Source of the DNA: Pontimonas sp.
GTDB lineage: Bacteria; Actinomycetota; Actinomycetes; Actinomycetales; Microbacteriaceae
Length of the DNA: 64,000 nucleotides
NCBI GenBank assembly: GCA_017857245.1
Contig: JAFMDO010000004.1
Location: forward strand, 1-64,000
Reading direction: 5' to 3'
The position numbers and the translations under genes are program-made. The notes beneath the pieces are model-generated. The model worked only from the letters and a program-made list of their open reading frames with translations. It was not told the DNA's origin and made no database searches. This document shows positions 29,089 to 39,694 of the stretch, piece after piece (the first letter of the stretch is position 1; the number at the start of each line of letters is the position of its first letter).

Positions 29089-29802
29089 ATGGCGTCTAGC
29101 CGGAGGTCACCCCTGCGGATGATTTTCCGCTTTTTTCGTGACGCCCTCGTGATTGTGTTGGCCGCTTTGGTGGTCTCGTTTTTTATCAAGTCCTTTTTGA
29201 TTCGGTCATTTTTTATTCCCACTGAATCAATGGAAGCAACCTTGATTCGTGATGATCGCATCATTGTGAGCCAGTTGACCCCTGCTGTGTTTGACCTCAA
29301 CCGCGGGGATGTGGTGGTCTTCGTCGATCCCGGGGGATGGCTCTCAAGCCAAAGCGGTGTCAGCGAAGACGATCCACTGTCCCGGGTCTTGAACGGAATT
29401 TCCGTCTTTGTGGGACTGACCAGCCCGGATGATAATCAGCACCTGGTGAAAAGAGTCATCGGGTTACCCGGGGACACGGTCGTGTGTTGCGATGTGACAG
29501 GGGCGATGAGCGTCAACGGGGTTGCCCTGCCGGAAAACTATGTTCAGATGCCCGAGGGCGTCTCCAAGGTCAGCAGTAATGATTTTGAGGTCACGGTCCC
29601 CGAGGGCTCGTTATGGATGATGGGGGATAACCGCTATAACTCGGCCGACTCGCGTCGCAATATGGATAAGCCCGGTGGTGGATTTGTGCCGATAGACAAC
29701 GTGGTGGGTCGAGCCTTAGTAATTTCCTGGCCCCAAGAGCGTTGGAGCTGGCTGTCGAACTACTCGTCGGTGTTTTCTGACGTTGAGTCGAGACAACCCT
29801 GA
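29089..29802 (+). CDS. lepB: signal peptidase I
   Basis: N-terminal TM, PTESMEATL (catalytic Ser), KRVIGLPGDTV, MGDNRYNSADSR. Confidence 0.94.
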   Translation: MASSRRSPLRMIFRFFRDALVIVLAALVVSFFIKSFLIRSFFIPTESMEATLIRDDRIIVSQLTPAVFDLNRGDVVVFVDPGGWLSSQSGVSEDDPLSRVLNGISVFVGLTSPDDNQHLVKRVIGLPGDTVVCCDVTGAMSVNGVALPENYVQMPEGVSKVSSNDFEVTVPEGSLWMMGDNRYNSADSRRNMDKPGGGFVPIDNVVGRALVISWPQERWSWLSNYSSVFSDVESRQP

Positions 29803-29828
29803 TTCCTCCCGTATTTCCCACCCTGGAG

Positions 29829-30440
29829 GTGGAGAGCAGGCTGATTGCCCAGGGTTATCCCCGGGTGATTGGTTGTGACGAGGTGGGGCGTGGCCCACTG
29901 GCGGGACCCGCCGTCATCGGGTTGGTGGTCTGGGAGCCACACCAAACCCAGTGGCCCGAGGGGTTGCGCGATTCAAAGGCGATATCCGAGAAAAAGCGCC
30001 CTGGTATTGCCGAAGCGATTCGCGAGACTTTCACGTATTGTGCGATTGGCGAATCAAGCCCGCAGGAAATTGATGACGGCGGAATCGTGAAAGCGCTGGC
30101 GACGGCGGTCGTCCGGGGGCTTCGGGGCCTGGCCGCCCAGGGCGTGTCCGTGGGTTCTTCGGTGTTGCTCTTGGATGGCTCTCATGATTTCGTGACCCCG
30201 CATTTGCCCCACCCTCTGACGGTGGTGACAAAAGAAAAGGCTGACCGTGACTGTGTTTCAGTTTCCGCCGCATCGGTGATTGCGAAAGTCCATCGTGATG
30301 CGTGCATGGTGCGCTTTGGCGAGGAGTATCCGGAATATGGTTTTGAGCGTCACAAGGGCTATGGGTCAGCGGGACACCGGGAAGCCATCACTACCCACGG
30401 CGTCACTCCCCTCCACCGAAAGACCTGGATTCACTTTTAG
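29829..30440 (+). CDS. rnhB: ribonuclease HII
   Basis: IGCDEVGRGPLAGPAVIG, DSKAISEKKR, HKGYGSAGHREAI. Confidence 0.96.
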   Translation: MESRLIAQGYPRVIGCDEVGRGPLAGPAVIGLVVWEPHQTQWPEGLRDSKAISEKKRPGIAEAIRETFTYCAIGESSPQEIDDGGIVKALATAVVRGLRGLAAQGVSVGSSVLLLDGSHDFVTPHLPHPLTVVTKEKADRDCVSVSAASVIAKVHRDACMVRFGEEYPEYGFERHKGYGSAGHREAITTHGVTPLHRKTWIHF

Positions 30441-30464
30441 CGAAGGTTCACTAGACTCCAGGCC

Positions 30465-30788
30465 ATGGGGCCCGATGACTTTGAGGACTATGACCGCGAG
30501 GCCGAGTTAGCGCTGTATCAGGAATACCGCGATATCGTCTCCCAGTTTCGCTATGTCGTGGAAACCGAACGGCGGTTCTATTTGGCTAATGAGGTCACTC
30601 GCGAAGTTGTTGATCGCGGCGGTGACTTCTATTTTGAACTCACGCTGAAGGACGTCTGGGTGTGGGACGTCTACCGTTCGGATCGTTTCGTTTCCCAGGT
30701 GACCGTATTGACTTTCAAAGACGTCAACGTCGAAGAGCTCGGCAACAAAGAACTGAAACTCCCCACCGAGCTGGCGCTCGACGAGTAA
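30465..30788 (+). CDS. DUF2469 family protein
   Basis: DYDREAELALYQEYRDIVSQFRYVVETERRFYLAN; TAGACT box 7 nt upstream. Confidence 0.92.
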   Translation: MGPDDFEDYDREAELALYQEYRDIVSQFRYVVETERRFYLANEVTREVVDRGGDFYFELTLKDVWVWDVYRSDRFVSQVTVLTFKDVNVEELGNKELKLPTELALDE

Positions 30789-30875
30789 TCGGTCCAGAGC
30801 GCCTTTCACTCAGGAGTTATCCCAGGGTTGGGGTCCCAAGCCCCAGTTGGTGGGGTTGTCTGGCACGGTGCCGAT

Positions 30876-31799
30876 ATGAACGATGACAGCTCTCGCATCG
30901 CCTGGGGAATGATCGCTCACCCCGGTGATGTGCTCGCTCGGGACGTGTGTGAGCTGTTTGGGCCAGCGGAAGCATTGGCGCGGGTGCTTGCGCCCCGCTC
31001 GCATGCGGCGACCCTGTCCCTTGTGAGGGGGGAGGTGACCGGAGGAGATCGAAAGCACCTGGGCACGTTGCAGGAAAGATACGACGCTGACGGGGTCTCT
31101 GCCTCACTTCTCCAGCAAGTCCGGGCGGGAATCGGCGTCCTCCACCCTTCGCACCCGGCCTGGCCCGCCAGGCTTGCGGACTTGGGAGATGCGGCACCGC
31201 TCGCACTCTGGTTCAGGGGGAACCCTGAGGCAGCGACGACCCTTCCTGTGCTTGCTGTTGTGGGAAGTAGGCGACCCAGCGGTGCGGGGCTGGGAAACGC
31301 AACCAGCATTGTGGCCGGAACATGGAGCGAAGGGGTCGCCATCCTCTCGGGGGGAGCCGCGGGGATTGATACGGTGGCGCATCAGGCAAGCCTGATTCAC
31401 CAGAGGGTGCCCCTCTGCGTCCTCGCGGGCGGGTTGGAATCGGTATATCCGAGCGAAAACACCGCGCTGATGAGCCAGATTGAGGAGCGCGGGGCTATTT
31501 TCTCTGAAGCGCCCTGTGGGATGCGGATTCGGCCAGAACGTTTTCTGGCCAGGAATCGCCTGATTGCCGCGCTGTCTGACGGTGTCGTGGTGGTGGAGGC
31601 CGCCTATCGCTCGGGAGCCATCAACACCGCCCATCACGCGGCGGGACTGGGCCGACAGATTGGTGTGGTTCCGGGGCGGTGGGGCGACCCTGCAGCCAGA
31701 GGATGTTTCCGGATTGCTCGTGACGTGGGGGCAATGGTGTTGACTGAGGCGGCAGATGTGGGTTTTTTGCTCCCGGGGATGCCAGGCGTCCACGCCTAA
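30876..31799 (+). CDS. dprA: DNA processing protein DprA
   Basis: VVGSRRPSGAG, SGGAAGIDTVAHQASL, GGLESVYPSENTALMSQI, RNRLIAALSDGVVVVEA. Confidence 0.93.
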   Translation: MNDDSSRIAWGMIAHPGDVLARDVCELFGPAEALARVLAPRSHAATLSLVRGEVTGGDRKHLGTLQERYDADGVSASLLQQVRAGIGVLHPSHPAWPARLADLGDAAPLALWFRGNPEAATTLPVLAVVGSRRPSGAGLGNATSIVAGTWSEGVAILSGGAAGIDTVAHQASLIHQRVPLCVLAGGLESVYPSENTALMSQIEERGAIFSEAPCGMRIRPERFLARNRLIAALSDGVVVVEAAYRSGAINTAHHAAGLGRQIGVVPGRWGDPAARGCFRIARDVGAMVLTEAADVGFLLPGMPGVHA

Positions 31800-31808
31800 G
31801 CTGGGGGT

Positions 31809-32747
31809 ATGAGCTCGTTTGGCCAACACCCCTCCGCAGAGCACGTCGTGGTGCACATCAGTGACACTCACCTTCTGGCGGGGAATGCCAAGCTGTATGG
31901 ATCCATCGACTCTGATGCGCCCCTGAGGCTGCTGATGGAACGCTTGGTGGCCAGCGGAATCACCATAGACGCCCTGGTCTTCACCGGAGACTTGGCGGAT
32001 CGAGGAGAAGAGGACGCCTATCGGCGTCTGCGCTCTTTGGTGGAGCCCTGGGCGACAAAGCTCAACACCCAGATTGTGTGGGTAATGGGAAACCACGATG
32101 AGAGGGAAGCCTTTTCATCGGTTTTAACAGGCAACGAGCCCTCGTCCGCTCCCCAGGATGCTGTCTCTGTCGTGAATGGCCTCAGAATTATTGCCCTCGA
32201 TACTTCTGTGCCCGGCTATCACCACGGCGAATTGACACTGGCCCAGTTGGAATGGCTCGCCAGAGAACTAGAAACGCCTGCGGAAAAAGGTACCCTCTTA
32301 GCTCTCCACCATCCACCCATCCCCACCCCGATTGAACTGATGGGCCTCATTGAATTGGAGGACCAGGCGGCGCTTGCCGCGGTGGTTCGAGGCAGCGATG
32401 TCCGGGGAATTTTGGCGGGACATTTGCACTATTCCACCTATTCGACTTTTGCCGGCGTCCCCATCTCGGTGGCGGCTGCAGCCTGTTACAACATCGATTT
32501 GATTGCTCCCGCCACCACCATTTTGTCGGCAAAAACTACGGGACTCGCAGCGTCTCTGGTGCACGTGTATCCCGAACAGGTGGTGTTTTCCGAGGTCCCC
32601 CTGGACGACGTTTCCGAAATCATGTCCTACGACGCGAGCTACCGCTCCGTGGTTGAGGCGATGAGTGCCGAGGAGCGCAAGGCGATGTTTTCGAAGAAGG
32701 ATTCGGAGTTTAATTCCCACGCAGATCAGGTTCAATCCGGTTCGTGA
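31809..32747 (+). CDS. metallophosphoesterase / cyclic nucleotide phosphodiesterase-like
   Basis: [35 protein letters not shown] metallophosphoesterase motifs. Confidence 0.9.
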   Translation: MSSFGQHPSAEHVVVHISDTHLLAGNAKLYGSIDSDAPLRLLMERLVASGITIDALVFTGDLADRGEEDAYRRLRSLVEPWATKLNTQIVWVMGNHDEREAFSSVLTGNEPSSAPQDAVSVVNGLRIIALDTSVPGYHHGELTLAQLEWLARELETPAEKGTLLALHHPPIPTPIELMGLIELEDQAALAAVVRGSDVRGILAGHLHYSTYSTFAGVPISVAAAACYNIDLIAPATTILSAKTTGLAASLVHVYPEQVVFSEVPLDDVSEIMSYDASYRSVVEAMSAEERKAMFSKKDSEFNSHADQVQSGS

Positions 32748-33655
32748 TGGAGCCGTTGCGCCAGCTGTCTAGGCGGTACTGCCAGGAATTGGCAGATTCC
32801 AGGACGCTGTCAGAGAACTCGCTCAAAGCCTATGAAGGCGACGTAGGGCAACTGGTGGAGTATGCCATCACCCAGCGGGTGGAGCAGGCGGGTGAGCTCG
32901 ATACCGAACTGTGTCGATCGTGGGTGTGGTCACTGGCCGAATCGGGTATTGCCGCAGCGTCGCTACGGCGAAAAGTATCCTCTCTCAAGGGCTTTACCCA
33001 CTGGCTCGGTCTTCAGGGTCACACCACAGGGGATGTGGGGGTGCGAGTGGCAGCGCCCAAAGCGCAACAGTCGTTACCCAGAGTTCTCTCCAGGGCACAT
33101 ATGGACCACATTCTGGATGGCCTTGAAGCCGCGGCACAGGGTGACGACCCAGTGGCTCTCAGAAACGCAGCCATCATTGAGCTCCTCTACGCCACGGCGA
33201 TGCGGGTCAGCGAATTGACTTCGCTCACCCTGGACCATTGTGACGCTTCGGCTCTCACGGTTAAAGTTCTGGGAAAAGGGAACAAAGAACGCATGATTCC
33301 CCTGGGTCGTCCCGCTCAGGTTGCGCTCGATCGATATGTGGCATCGGGCAGGCCGGCTCTGGCTGAGGCAGAGTCGGGACAAACCGTTTTTCTTTCCCGT
33401 CTGGGAAAAGCAATGGGATCGCGCAGTGTCTACCAGGTGGTGGCGACGCTGTTGGCCGATATGGGAGGCGACGGGCCGCTGGGCCCGCATACTCTTCGAC
33501 ACACGGCGGCGACCCATCTCTTGGATGGCGGAGCTGATTTGCGCAGCGTTCAAGAATTATTGGGTCACTCATCGCTGGGCACGACCCAGATTTATACCCA
33601 CGTCTCAATCGAGCGCCTGAAAGGCGCCTACGACACAGCCCACCCTCGGGCGTAA
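32744..33655 (+). CDS. xerC: tyrosine recombinase XerC-like
   Basis: N-terminal core-binding domain, [54 protein letters not shown]. Confidence 0.93.
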   Translation: MMEPLRQLSRRYCQELADSRTLSENSLKAYEGDVGQLVEYAITQRVEQAGELDTELCRSWVWSLAESGIAAASLRRKVSSLKGFTHWLGLQGHTTGDVGVRVAAPKAQQSLPRVLSRAHMDHILDGLEAAAQGDDPVALRNAAIIELLYATAMRVSELTSLTLDHCDASALTVKVLGKGNKERMIPLGRPAQVALDRYVASGRPALAEAESGQTVFLSRLGKAMGSRSVYQVVATLLADMGGDGPLGPHTLRHTAATHLLDGGADLRSVQELLGHSSLGTTQIYTHVSIERLKGAYDTAHPRA

Positions 33656-34126
33656 TTACTCCCACGGCAACAGCACGGCACGTTTCAAGATTCCGAGCTC
33701 TCGCCGCGCAGAGCGGTAGTCCTCTCCCACGCGAAGACCCAGGTGAACACACAACGTGGGGCAGTGTCCGGGCTCAAGTTCGGCAATGACTTCGCCCGCG
33801 CGAACGCGCTCACCGCTTGGGACCAGCGCTGTCACAGGCTCCATGCTGACCCGGTGGCCCTCTGCGGAAGTGATGGTGATCACCCCGCGATTGACGACCC
33901 AACCGCTGAAAGTGATAACCCCCGCCACCGGAGCCACAATGGTGTCTCCGGTGGCGGCGAGGTCGAGACCCCGGTGCCCCGAACCCCAGGGGGTGAGCGG
34001 GGCTTGGAAATCTCTCAGTACCCTGTGTTCACCCGAGGTCGGCCACTCCCAGATGGCTTCCGGGTGAGGGGGTATGAGTGCGGTAAGAATCAGGAAGGCA
34101 ATCACGGGCATGGAGGTAAGTGTCAC
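33656..34126 (-). CDS. M23 family metallopeptidase (secreted)
   Basis: GHRGLDLAATGDTIVAPVAGVITFSGWVVNRG; N-terminal signal. Confidence 0.88.
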   Translation of the reverse strand: MTLTSMPVIAFLILTALIPPHPEAIWEWPTSGEHRVLRDFQAPLTPWGSGHRGLDLAATGDTIVAPVAGVITFSGWVVNRGVITITSAEGHRVSMEPVTALVPSGERVRAGEVIAELEPGHCPTLCVHLGLRVGEDYRSARRELGILKRAVLLPWE

Positions 34127-34219
34127 CTACAGAGTTGTGTCTCACCCCCTGGAGCCTGGCGCAGTGGAGGGCGGGTGGAGCTGGAACGCTGGGGACAGCT
34201 GCGCTGATAGCGTTAGAAA

Positions 34220-35044
34220 GTGATCGAAAACGCCGTTCTTTTTGCCTTTGTAGTGACCGTGGGAGCGGGGCTGGCGACTCTTGTGGGGGCATCGCTGGCG
34301 TTATTTGCGCGACACACGAATCGCAAATTTCTTGCTGTTTCCCTGGGTTTTTCTGCCGGTGTGATGATCTACGTGTCCTTTGTGGAGATTATTCCCAAGG
34401 CGATATCTTTCCTGAGCCCGGAATACGGAGAAGGATGGTCCCCAGGGGTCATGGCTGTTGCCTTTCTCGGGGGCCTCACAGGGATGGCGCTGCTGTATCG
34501 TATGATTCCCGATCTGGAACACCCCTCCCTGGATGATGCCCACACGTCGGTGTCTCTGGAGGACCCCGCACTGGTGAGCCAGATGGATAAGTCGCTGCTT
34601 CGGGCGGGAATCGGTGTTGCGCTGGCGATTACGCTTCACAACTTCCCCGAAGGGATGGCGACGTTTTTCCTCACCCTCGAAGATCCTCAAGTGGGGCTGG
34701 CGGTCGGAGCGGCCATCGCCATCCACAACATCCCTGAGGGCATCGCTGTCGCGATTCCCCTTTACTACGCCACCAAATCCCGGGCAAAAGCTTTCGGGTT
34801 TGGCGTGCTCTCCGGCCTTGCCGAGCCGTTGGGGGCCATTCTTGGCTACCTGGTCTTGCGCCCCTTTATGAACGACACCATTCTCGGTATCACTTTTGCC
34901 GCGGTGGCCGGAATCATGGTCTATATCTCGATCGATAGCCTCCTGCCGGCAGCGAGGCAATACGGCAGCGGTCAGTTAGCGATTTACGGGGTCATTGCCG
35001 GTATGGCCGTGATGGCGGCGTCTTTGGTCCTTTTCACTCTCTGA
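34220..35044 (+). CDS. ZIP family metal transporter (ZupT-like)
   Basis: HNFPEGMATFF and HNIPEGIAVAIPLYYATKSRAKAF motifs; TM segments. Confidence 0.93.
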   Translation: MIENAVLFAFVVTVGAGLATLVGASLALFARHTNRKFLAVSLGFSAGVMIYVSFVEIIPKAISFLSPEYGEGWSPGVMAVAFLGGLTGMALLYRMIPDLEHPSLDDAHTSVSLEDPALVSQMDKSLLRAGIGVALAITLHNFPEGMATFFLTLEDPQVGLAVGAAIAIHNIPEGIAVAIPLYYATKSRAKAFGFGVLSGLAEPLGAILGYLVLRPFMNDTILGITFAAVAGIMVYISIDSLLPAARQYGSGQLAIYGVIAGMAVMAASLVLFTL

Positions 35045-35078
35045 CCCATTCTTCGGGCCTGGGGCCGACAAGTTCGAG

Positions 35079-35160
35079 TGCGGAAGAAGGGACTCGAACC
35101 CTCACACCCGAAGGCACAGGATCCTAAATCCTGCGTGTCTACCAATTTCACCACTCCCGC
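35079..35160 (-). tRNA. tRNA-Leu (anticodon TAG)
   Basis: Reverse strand GCGGGAGTGGTGAAATTGGTAGACACGCAGGATTTAGGATCCTGTGCCTTCGGGTGTGAGGGTTCGAGTCCCTTCTTCCGCA, class II with variable arm. Confidence 0.94.
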
Positions 35161-35184
35161 TGGTGGCCTCAGTCTACCGAGGGG

Positions 35185-36630
35185 TCAACCAGCCATCCAA
35201 TCTTCGACGGCCGCCACGCTGCGCGGAATTGCTGCGGAGAGATTTTCTGCCCCGGTTGCTGTGACAAGGATGTTGTCCTCGATCCGAACCCCGATGCCCC
35301 GCCATTCGGCGGGCACTGTTTCGTCATCGGGCTGAAAATACAGACCCGGTTCAATCGTGAAAACCATTCCGGCTGCGAGCGTTCCCTGGAGGTAGCGCTC
35401 TTTTCGAGCGTGGGCGCAGTCATGAACGTCGAGCCCCAAGTGGTGGCTGGTGCCATGAATCATAAATCTGCGATGAAGTTGGCTTGTTTTTTTCAATGAC
35501 TTCGTGAGCGAGACGGGCAAGAACCCCCAGTCACTGACGCGTGTGGCGATCACCGCCATGGCGGTGTCATGGATCTCGTGGAAACTCACGCCAGGCTTCA
35601 CCATCGCGAAAGCAACATCGGCGGCCTCCAATACCGCTTCATAGACTTCCCTCTGATGCGGGGTGAACGTGCCACTGACCGGGATGGTCCTGGTGATATC
35701 TGCCGTGTACAGGGAATCACGCTCGACACCCGCGTCCACCAGCAGCAAATCCCCGGGCGAAATGGGCCCATCATTGGTAACCCAGTGCAAAATGCAGGCG
35801 TGGGATCCGCTGGCCACGATCGAGTCATAACCAACAGAGTTGCCTTCCAGGCGGGCCCGCGAGTGGAAGGCTCCTTCCACGATGCGCTCGCCTCGGGCGT
35901 GCCCTATTGAGCGCGGAAGAACCTCGACAATGTCGTTAAATCCGGCGTGTGTGGAGGCGATGGCCGCCCGAAGTTCCGATACTTCGTAATCGTCTTTGAT
36001 CAATCGCATCTCGCTAGCAACGCGTTCGACATCCGCATCGAGGGCGGGGGGCGAAGTGAACCCTCTCACGGCATCGCACTCAGCGGTGAGGACGGGATCT
36101 GCTTCGCGAATTATCGCCCAAGGCCCGGTGAGTGCTGGAAGCTCAAAATCCTCCCGCTCGCGGGTGTTGAGCGCCAACCAGGTGCCCACGTCCTCGAGGG
36201 TGGGGCGCCTTCCCGTCCAAAATTCGCCAATAGCTGCGTTGGCATAAAACTCATCACTGGTCCTCGGCGCTGGTCCACGCATCACGAGTTCCCACTCGTG
36301 TCCTGTGGCAGTGGCTATGGCGATCAAGATGCTGCCTGGTGTGGCGCTGTGACCCCAGCCCGTGAGATAGGTAAAGGCGCTGTGGGGGCGGAAAGGATAG
36401 TCCGTGTCATTCGAGCGCTGTTTGGGTGAGCCTGCAGGAACAATGAGTGTGACCCCAGGAAACTGCCCACTGATTTCGTCGCGCCTTCCTGCAGCATTGC
36501 GCGACACCGGCCACGGACGAGCAGACACAGGAGCGGGCTGTGCCCACCCGGTCTGGATGAAGGCGCGAAATGCTTCGGAGATGGGTGCCGACCGGTTCTC
36601 GTTACGCGGGGGAGTCGAGTCTTTCGCCAT
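35185..36630 (-). CDS. pepP: aminopeptidase P family Xaa-Pro peptidase
   Basis: LLVDAGVERDSLYTADITRTIPVSGTFT, HGTSHHLGLDVHD, FTIEPGLYF; start refined to ATG 36630. Confidence 0.93.
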   Translation of the reverse strand: MAKDSTPPRNENRSAPISEAFRAFIQTGWAQPAPVSARPWPVSRNAAGRRDEISGQFPGVTLIVPAGSPKQRSNDTDYPFRPHSAFTYLTGWGHSATPGSILIAIATATGHEWELVMRGPAPRTSDEFYANAAIGEFWTGRRPTLEDVGTWLALNTREREDFELPALTGPWAIIREADPVLTAECDAVRGFTSPPALDADVERVASEMRLIKDDYEVSELRAAIASTHAGFNDIVEVLPRSIGHARGERIVEGAFHSRARLEGNSVGYDSIVASGSHACILHWVTNDGPISPGDLLLVDAGVERDSLYTADITRTIPVSGTFTPHQREVYEAVLEAADVAFAMVKPGVSFHEIHDTAMAVIATRVSDWGFLPVSLTKSLKKTSQLHRRFMIHGTSHHLGLDVHDCAHARKERYLQGTLAAGMVFTIEPGLYFQPDDETVPAEWRGIGVRIEDNILVTATGAENLSAAIPRSVAAVEDWMAG

Positions 36631-36659
36631 GTCACAAGTCTGCCACCTAGCATGGGGGA

Positions 36660-37553
36660 GTGCCTTTGCAAATTGATCTTCACACCCACACCACCTGCTC
36701 GGATGGCGCCGATAGCCCCACGGAGCTCGTTGGCGAAGCCCTTGCGGCGGGCATCGACGTTTTGGGGCTGAGTGACCACGACACCCTCGCGGGGTGGGCA
36801 GAAGCCGCCGAGGCAGTTGCCGGTACGGGAATGGCGGTGATTCCCGCGATTGAATTGAGTTGTCAGGTCTTGGAACCAGGCTCGGGTGTGCCGCCTCGCA
36901 GTGTGCACCTTCTGGGTTATCTTCCCGACCCCCAGCACGCGGGTTTGAAAGAGCAAACAGCAAAAATTCGATCCCACCGTGATCACCGCTTGCAGCTGAT
37001 GGTGGAAAAACTCCGCGTGGATTTTGATATCACATGGGAAGAAGTCTCCGCCCACATCCCACAAGGCGCTACCGCGGGACGCCCCCACATCGCCCACATC
37101 CTGATCGAGAAGGGATATTTCCCCGACACCTCGGCAGCGTTTGCCGGGCCGTTGCGGGCTGATGGCCCGTATCACGTCCCGCATTACGCCCCGCGATTGG
37201 CGGAGGGAATAAGGATTTTGTCAGAGGCAGGGGCTGTGCCCATTCTCGCCCACCCCTATACCGGCGGGCGTTCCGGGGCCATCGATCACCAACTCGATGC
37301 CGCAGAAATTCTCGGGGGCTATCGTGCCCTGGCAGAACAAGGACTTGCGGGGTTGGAGATTCACCACCGTGAAAACACGCAGGAGGGCAAAGAGGTGCTG
37401 GGTCTGGTGGCGAAAGAGCTTAATTTCATTGTCACGGGATCCAGTGATTTTCACGGCAGCAAAAAACCCAACGTCCTAGGGGAGAACACGACGACTGAGG
37501 AAGAATTCCACCGAATTCTCGCTGCCGCGACCGGCAGCGAGCCTCTGCGTTAG
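36660..37553 (+). CDS. PHP domain-containing phosphoesterase
   Basis: IDLHTHTTCSDGADSP, LGLSDHDTLAGW, GSSDFHG. Confidence 0.93.
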   Translation: MPLQIDLHTHTTCSDGADSPTELVGEALAAGIDVLGLSDHDTLAGWAEAAEAVAGTGMAVIPAIELSCQVLEPGSGVPPRSVHLLGYLPDPQHAGLKEQTAKIRSHRDHRLQLMVEKLRVDFDITWEEVSAHIPQGATAGRPHIAHILIEKGYFPDTSAAFAGPLRADGPYHVPHYAPRLAEGIRILSEAGAVPILAHPYTGGRSGAIDHQLDAAEILGGYRALAEQGLAGLEIHHRENTQEGKEVLGLVAKELNFIVTGSSDFHGSKKPNVLGENTTTEEEFHRILAAATGSEPLR

Positions 37554-38887
37554 TTGCCGGTGCGGCGACGCTGACGCTGACGGGAGTTACCGGACCCGCC
37601 TTCAGCGCCCGAGGTGGTTCGTGTGGGGCTTCCCTGACCAGAAGGCTTGGAGCCCTGGCTCCGGGGTGGTTGACCCGCGCGTTTCTCAGCCTTGGGAATA
37701 GGGGTGTTCTTCAAGCGACCCTTGGTCCCTGCGGGGATGTTCAAATCTTCCAAGAAGTGTGGTGAGGAGGAATAGGTTTCTACAGGTTCGGGAATACCCA
37801 TCTCCAGCGCCTTGTTGATGAGTGCCCACTTGTGGAGGTCATCCCAATCCACAAACGTCACCGCGATGCCAGTTTTCCCGGCACGGCCAGTCCGGCCCAC
37901 GCGGTGCAAATAGGCGTTGTGGTCTTCGGGGATGGTGTGATTGATGACGTGGGTCACATCGTCAACATCGATTCCTCGTGCTGCCACATCCGTGGCAATT
38001 AAAACATCCTTCTTGCCGGCCTTGAAAGCCACCATGCTTCGTTCTCTGGCATCCTGCGAGAGGTCGCCGTGCACAGCGCCCGCCGCGAACCCGCGGTCAT
38101 TGAGCTCTTCCATCAAGCGGGCTGCAGCCCGCTTGGTCCGGGTGAAGATGACGGTTTTCCCCCGGCCTTCGGATTGCAAAATGCGACCGATGACCTCGTC
38201 TTTATCCAGCGCGTGAGCCCGATAGACGAAGTGCTTGATGTTGGCCTGGGTGATTGATTCATCGGGTGAAGTTGCCCGGATGTGAATGGGCTTGTTCATG
38301 AAGCGCCTGGCGAGCGTGACCACGGGGCCAGGCATTGTGGCCGAGAACAGCATGGTGTGCCGGGTGGGAGGGGTCTGGGCGAACAAACGCTCGACGTCGG
38401 GCAAGAAGCCCAAGTCGAGCATCTTGTCGGCCTCATCGAGGACCATCACCGAAACGTTGGCGAAGGACAAGAGCCTCTGGCTGGCCAGGTCGAGGAGTCG
38501 ACCCGGTGTTCCCACCACGATCTGCGCGCCGGCTTTCAGGGCCTCGATTTGTCCTTCATATGCTTTGCCGCCATAAATCGAGACGACAGAGGTGCTGCGG
38601 TTGCCGGCAGCAAGCACCATGTCTTCGGTCACCTGAACCGCGAGTTCGCGGGTGGGTACAACGATGAGCGCCTTCACTCCCGGCTCCGGGTCGGACCCGA
38701 GGGATTGAATGAGGGGTAGGCCAAACCCGAAGGTTTTGCCGGTGCCTGTTTTGGCTTGTCCAATAATGTCTTGGCCGGTGAGCGCGATGGGAATCGTTTG
38801 TTCCTGAATGGGGAACGGTTCGATAATTCCTTTGGCTTCGAGGGCCTCGACCATGTCGGTGTCGATACCGAGGTCGGAAAAATTCAC
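37550..38887 (-). CDS. DEAD/DEAH box RNA helicase
   Basis: GQAKTGTGKT, VLDEADKML, SATMP, VHGDLSQDARERS, HRVGRTGRAG. Confidence 0.96.
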   Translation of the reverse strand: MNFSDLGIDTDMVEALEAKGIIEPFPIQEQTIPIALTGQDIIGQAKTGTGKTFGFGLPLIQSLGSDPEPGVKALIVVPTRELAVQVTEDMVLAAGNRSTSVVSIYGGKAYEGQIEALKAGAQIVVGTPGRLLDLASQRLLSFANVSVMVLDEADKMLDLGFLPDVERLFAQTPPTRHTMLFSATMPGPVVTLARRFMNKPIHIRATSPDESITQANIKHFVYRAHALDKDEVIGRILQSEGRGKTVIFTRTKRAAARLMEELNDRGFAAGAVHGDLSQDARERSMVAFKAGKKDVLIATDVAARGIDVDDVTHVINHTIPEDHNAYLHRVGRTGRAGKTGIAVTFVDWDDLHKWALINKALEMGIPEPVETYSSSPHFLEDLNIPAGTKGRLKNTPIPKAEKRAGQPPRSQGSKPSGQGSPTRTTSGAEGGSGNSRQRQRRRTGN

Positions 38888-38980
38888 GTGTTAGATAATC
38901 CTCGTCTTTAGATGTTTCATTAGTCTAGCTGGCGCTCTTTTGCCACGGGCACTTTGTGCGCTCACAGCTAAGCTTGGCGA

Positions 38981-39694
38981 ATGGCTTTTTGGAAGAAAAA
39001 GAAGCCCCTTCGGAAGTCCGTGCTTCCCTCGAGGGGGTCAGGCTCGCCCGCGAGCAAGGTGAATGTGGGTGACTTAGCGCCCTCGGCAGCAGATTATCTC
39101 GCCGGCGCCACCTCCCTCCAGGCGACGCTTGCGAGTCTGCTGACGCGATGCGCGAATGAAGCGTGGTCGAGCGTTGATTCCCACGATGTTTTCGGTGCAG
39201 CAGCGGTGGCGATGGATCGATACCGGTCCTTCCACGACTTGTTGGCGGATTATGTGGACGATGTGCCTGCTGCTCTTGCTCCCGGGCGAGAAAAACTGGC
39301 CGCTCATATGGCTCGGTTTCACTCAGAGCGCTGGTATGAAAACGTCACCACCAGCTACGTGTTGACAGGATTTACGAGGGATTTTTGGCATCTTCTCGCC
39401 GAGGGTCTCCCCCATACCCTTTCCACACGCGTCCAGGAAATTGTGGCTGACCGCGGTGATGAAGACGTCATGGCAGAAGTGATCGGCAGACTGTTGGCCT
39501 CCGACGAACGCTACCGCTCCCGGGTGAGCCTGTGGTCGAGGCGCTTGGTGGGGGATGTGATGTTGATGTGTCGCGACGCCCTCTCACCCGAGGTTTTAGC
39601 CTCGCAAGAAACCGAGGCTCCGCTGGAACCTGTCTTTACCGAAGTCCTCGCACAGCACACTAGGCGACTGGATCGCCTTGGACTGACGGCTTAG
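38981..39694 (+). CDS. ferritin-like-fold protein (actinobacterial hydroxylase-like family)
   Basis: Helical protein between DEAD helicase and DUF3107, a conserved actinobacterial neighbourhood; HSERWYENVTTSYVLTGFTRDFW. Confidence 0.75.
   Translation: MAFWKKKKPLRKSVLPSRGSGSPASKVNVGDLAPSAADYLAGATSLQATLASLLTRCANEAWSSVDSHDVFGAAAVAMDRYRSFHDLLADYVDDVPAALAPGREKLAAHMARFHSERWYENVTTSYVLTGFTRDFWHLLAEGLPHTLSTRVQEIVADRGDEDVMAEVIGRLLASDERYRSRVSLWSRRLVGDVMLMCRDALSPEVLASQETEAPLEPVFTEVLAQHTRRLDRLGLTA

Noticed and set aside
31104-32096. 330-aa minus-strand ORF spanning dprA and phosphodiesterase
   Set aside because: Crosses two well-supported genes in antisense
32744-33655. Tyrosine recombinase as evidence of an integrated mobile element
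   Set aside because: Housekeeping XerC-like sequence next to dprA, with no att-like repeats or mobile cargo
35078-35335. 85-aa plus-strand ORF MRKKGLEPSHPKAQDPKSCVSTNF...
   Set aside because: Translation of the antisense strand of tRNA-Leu, then antisense to pepP
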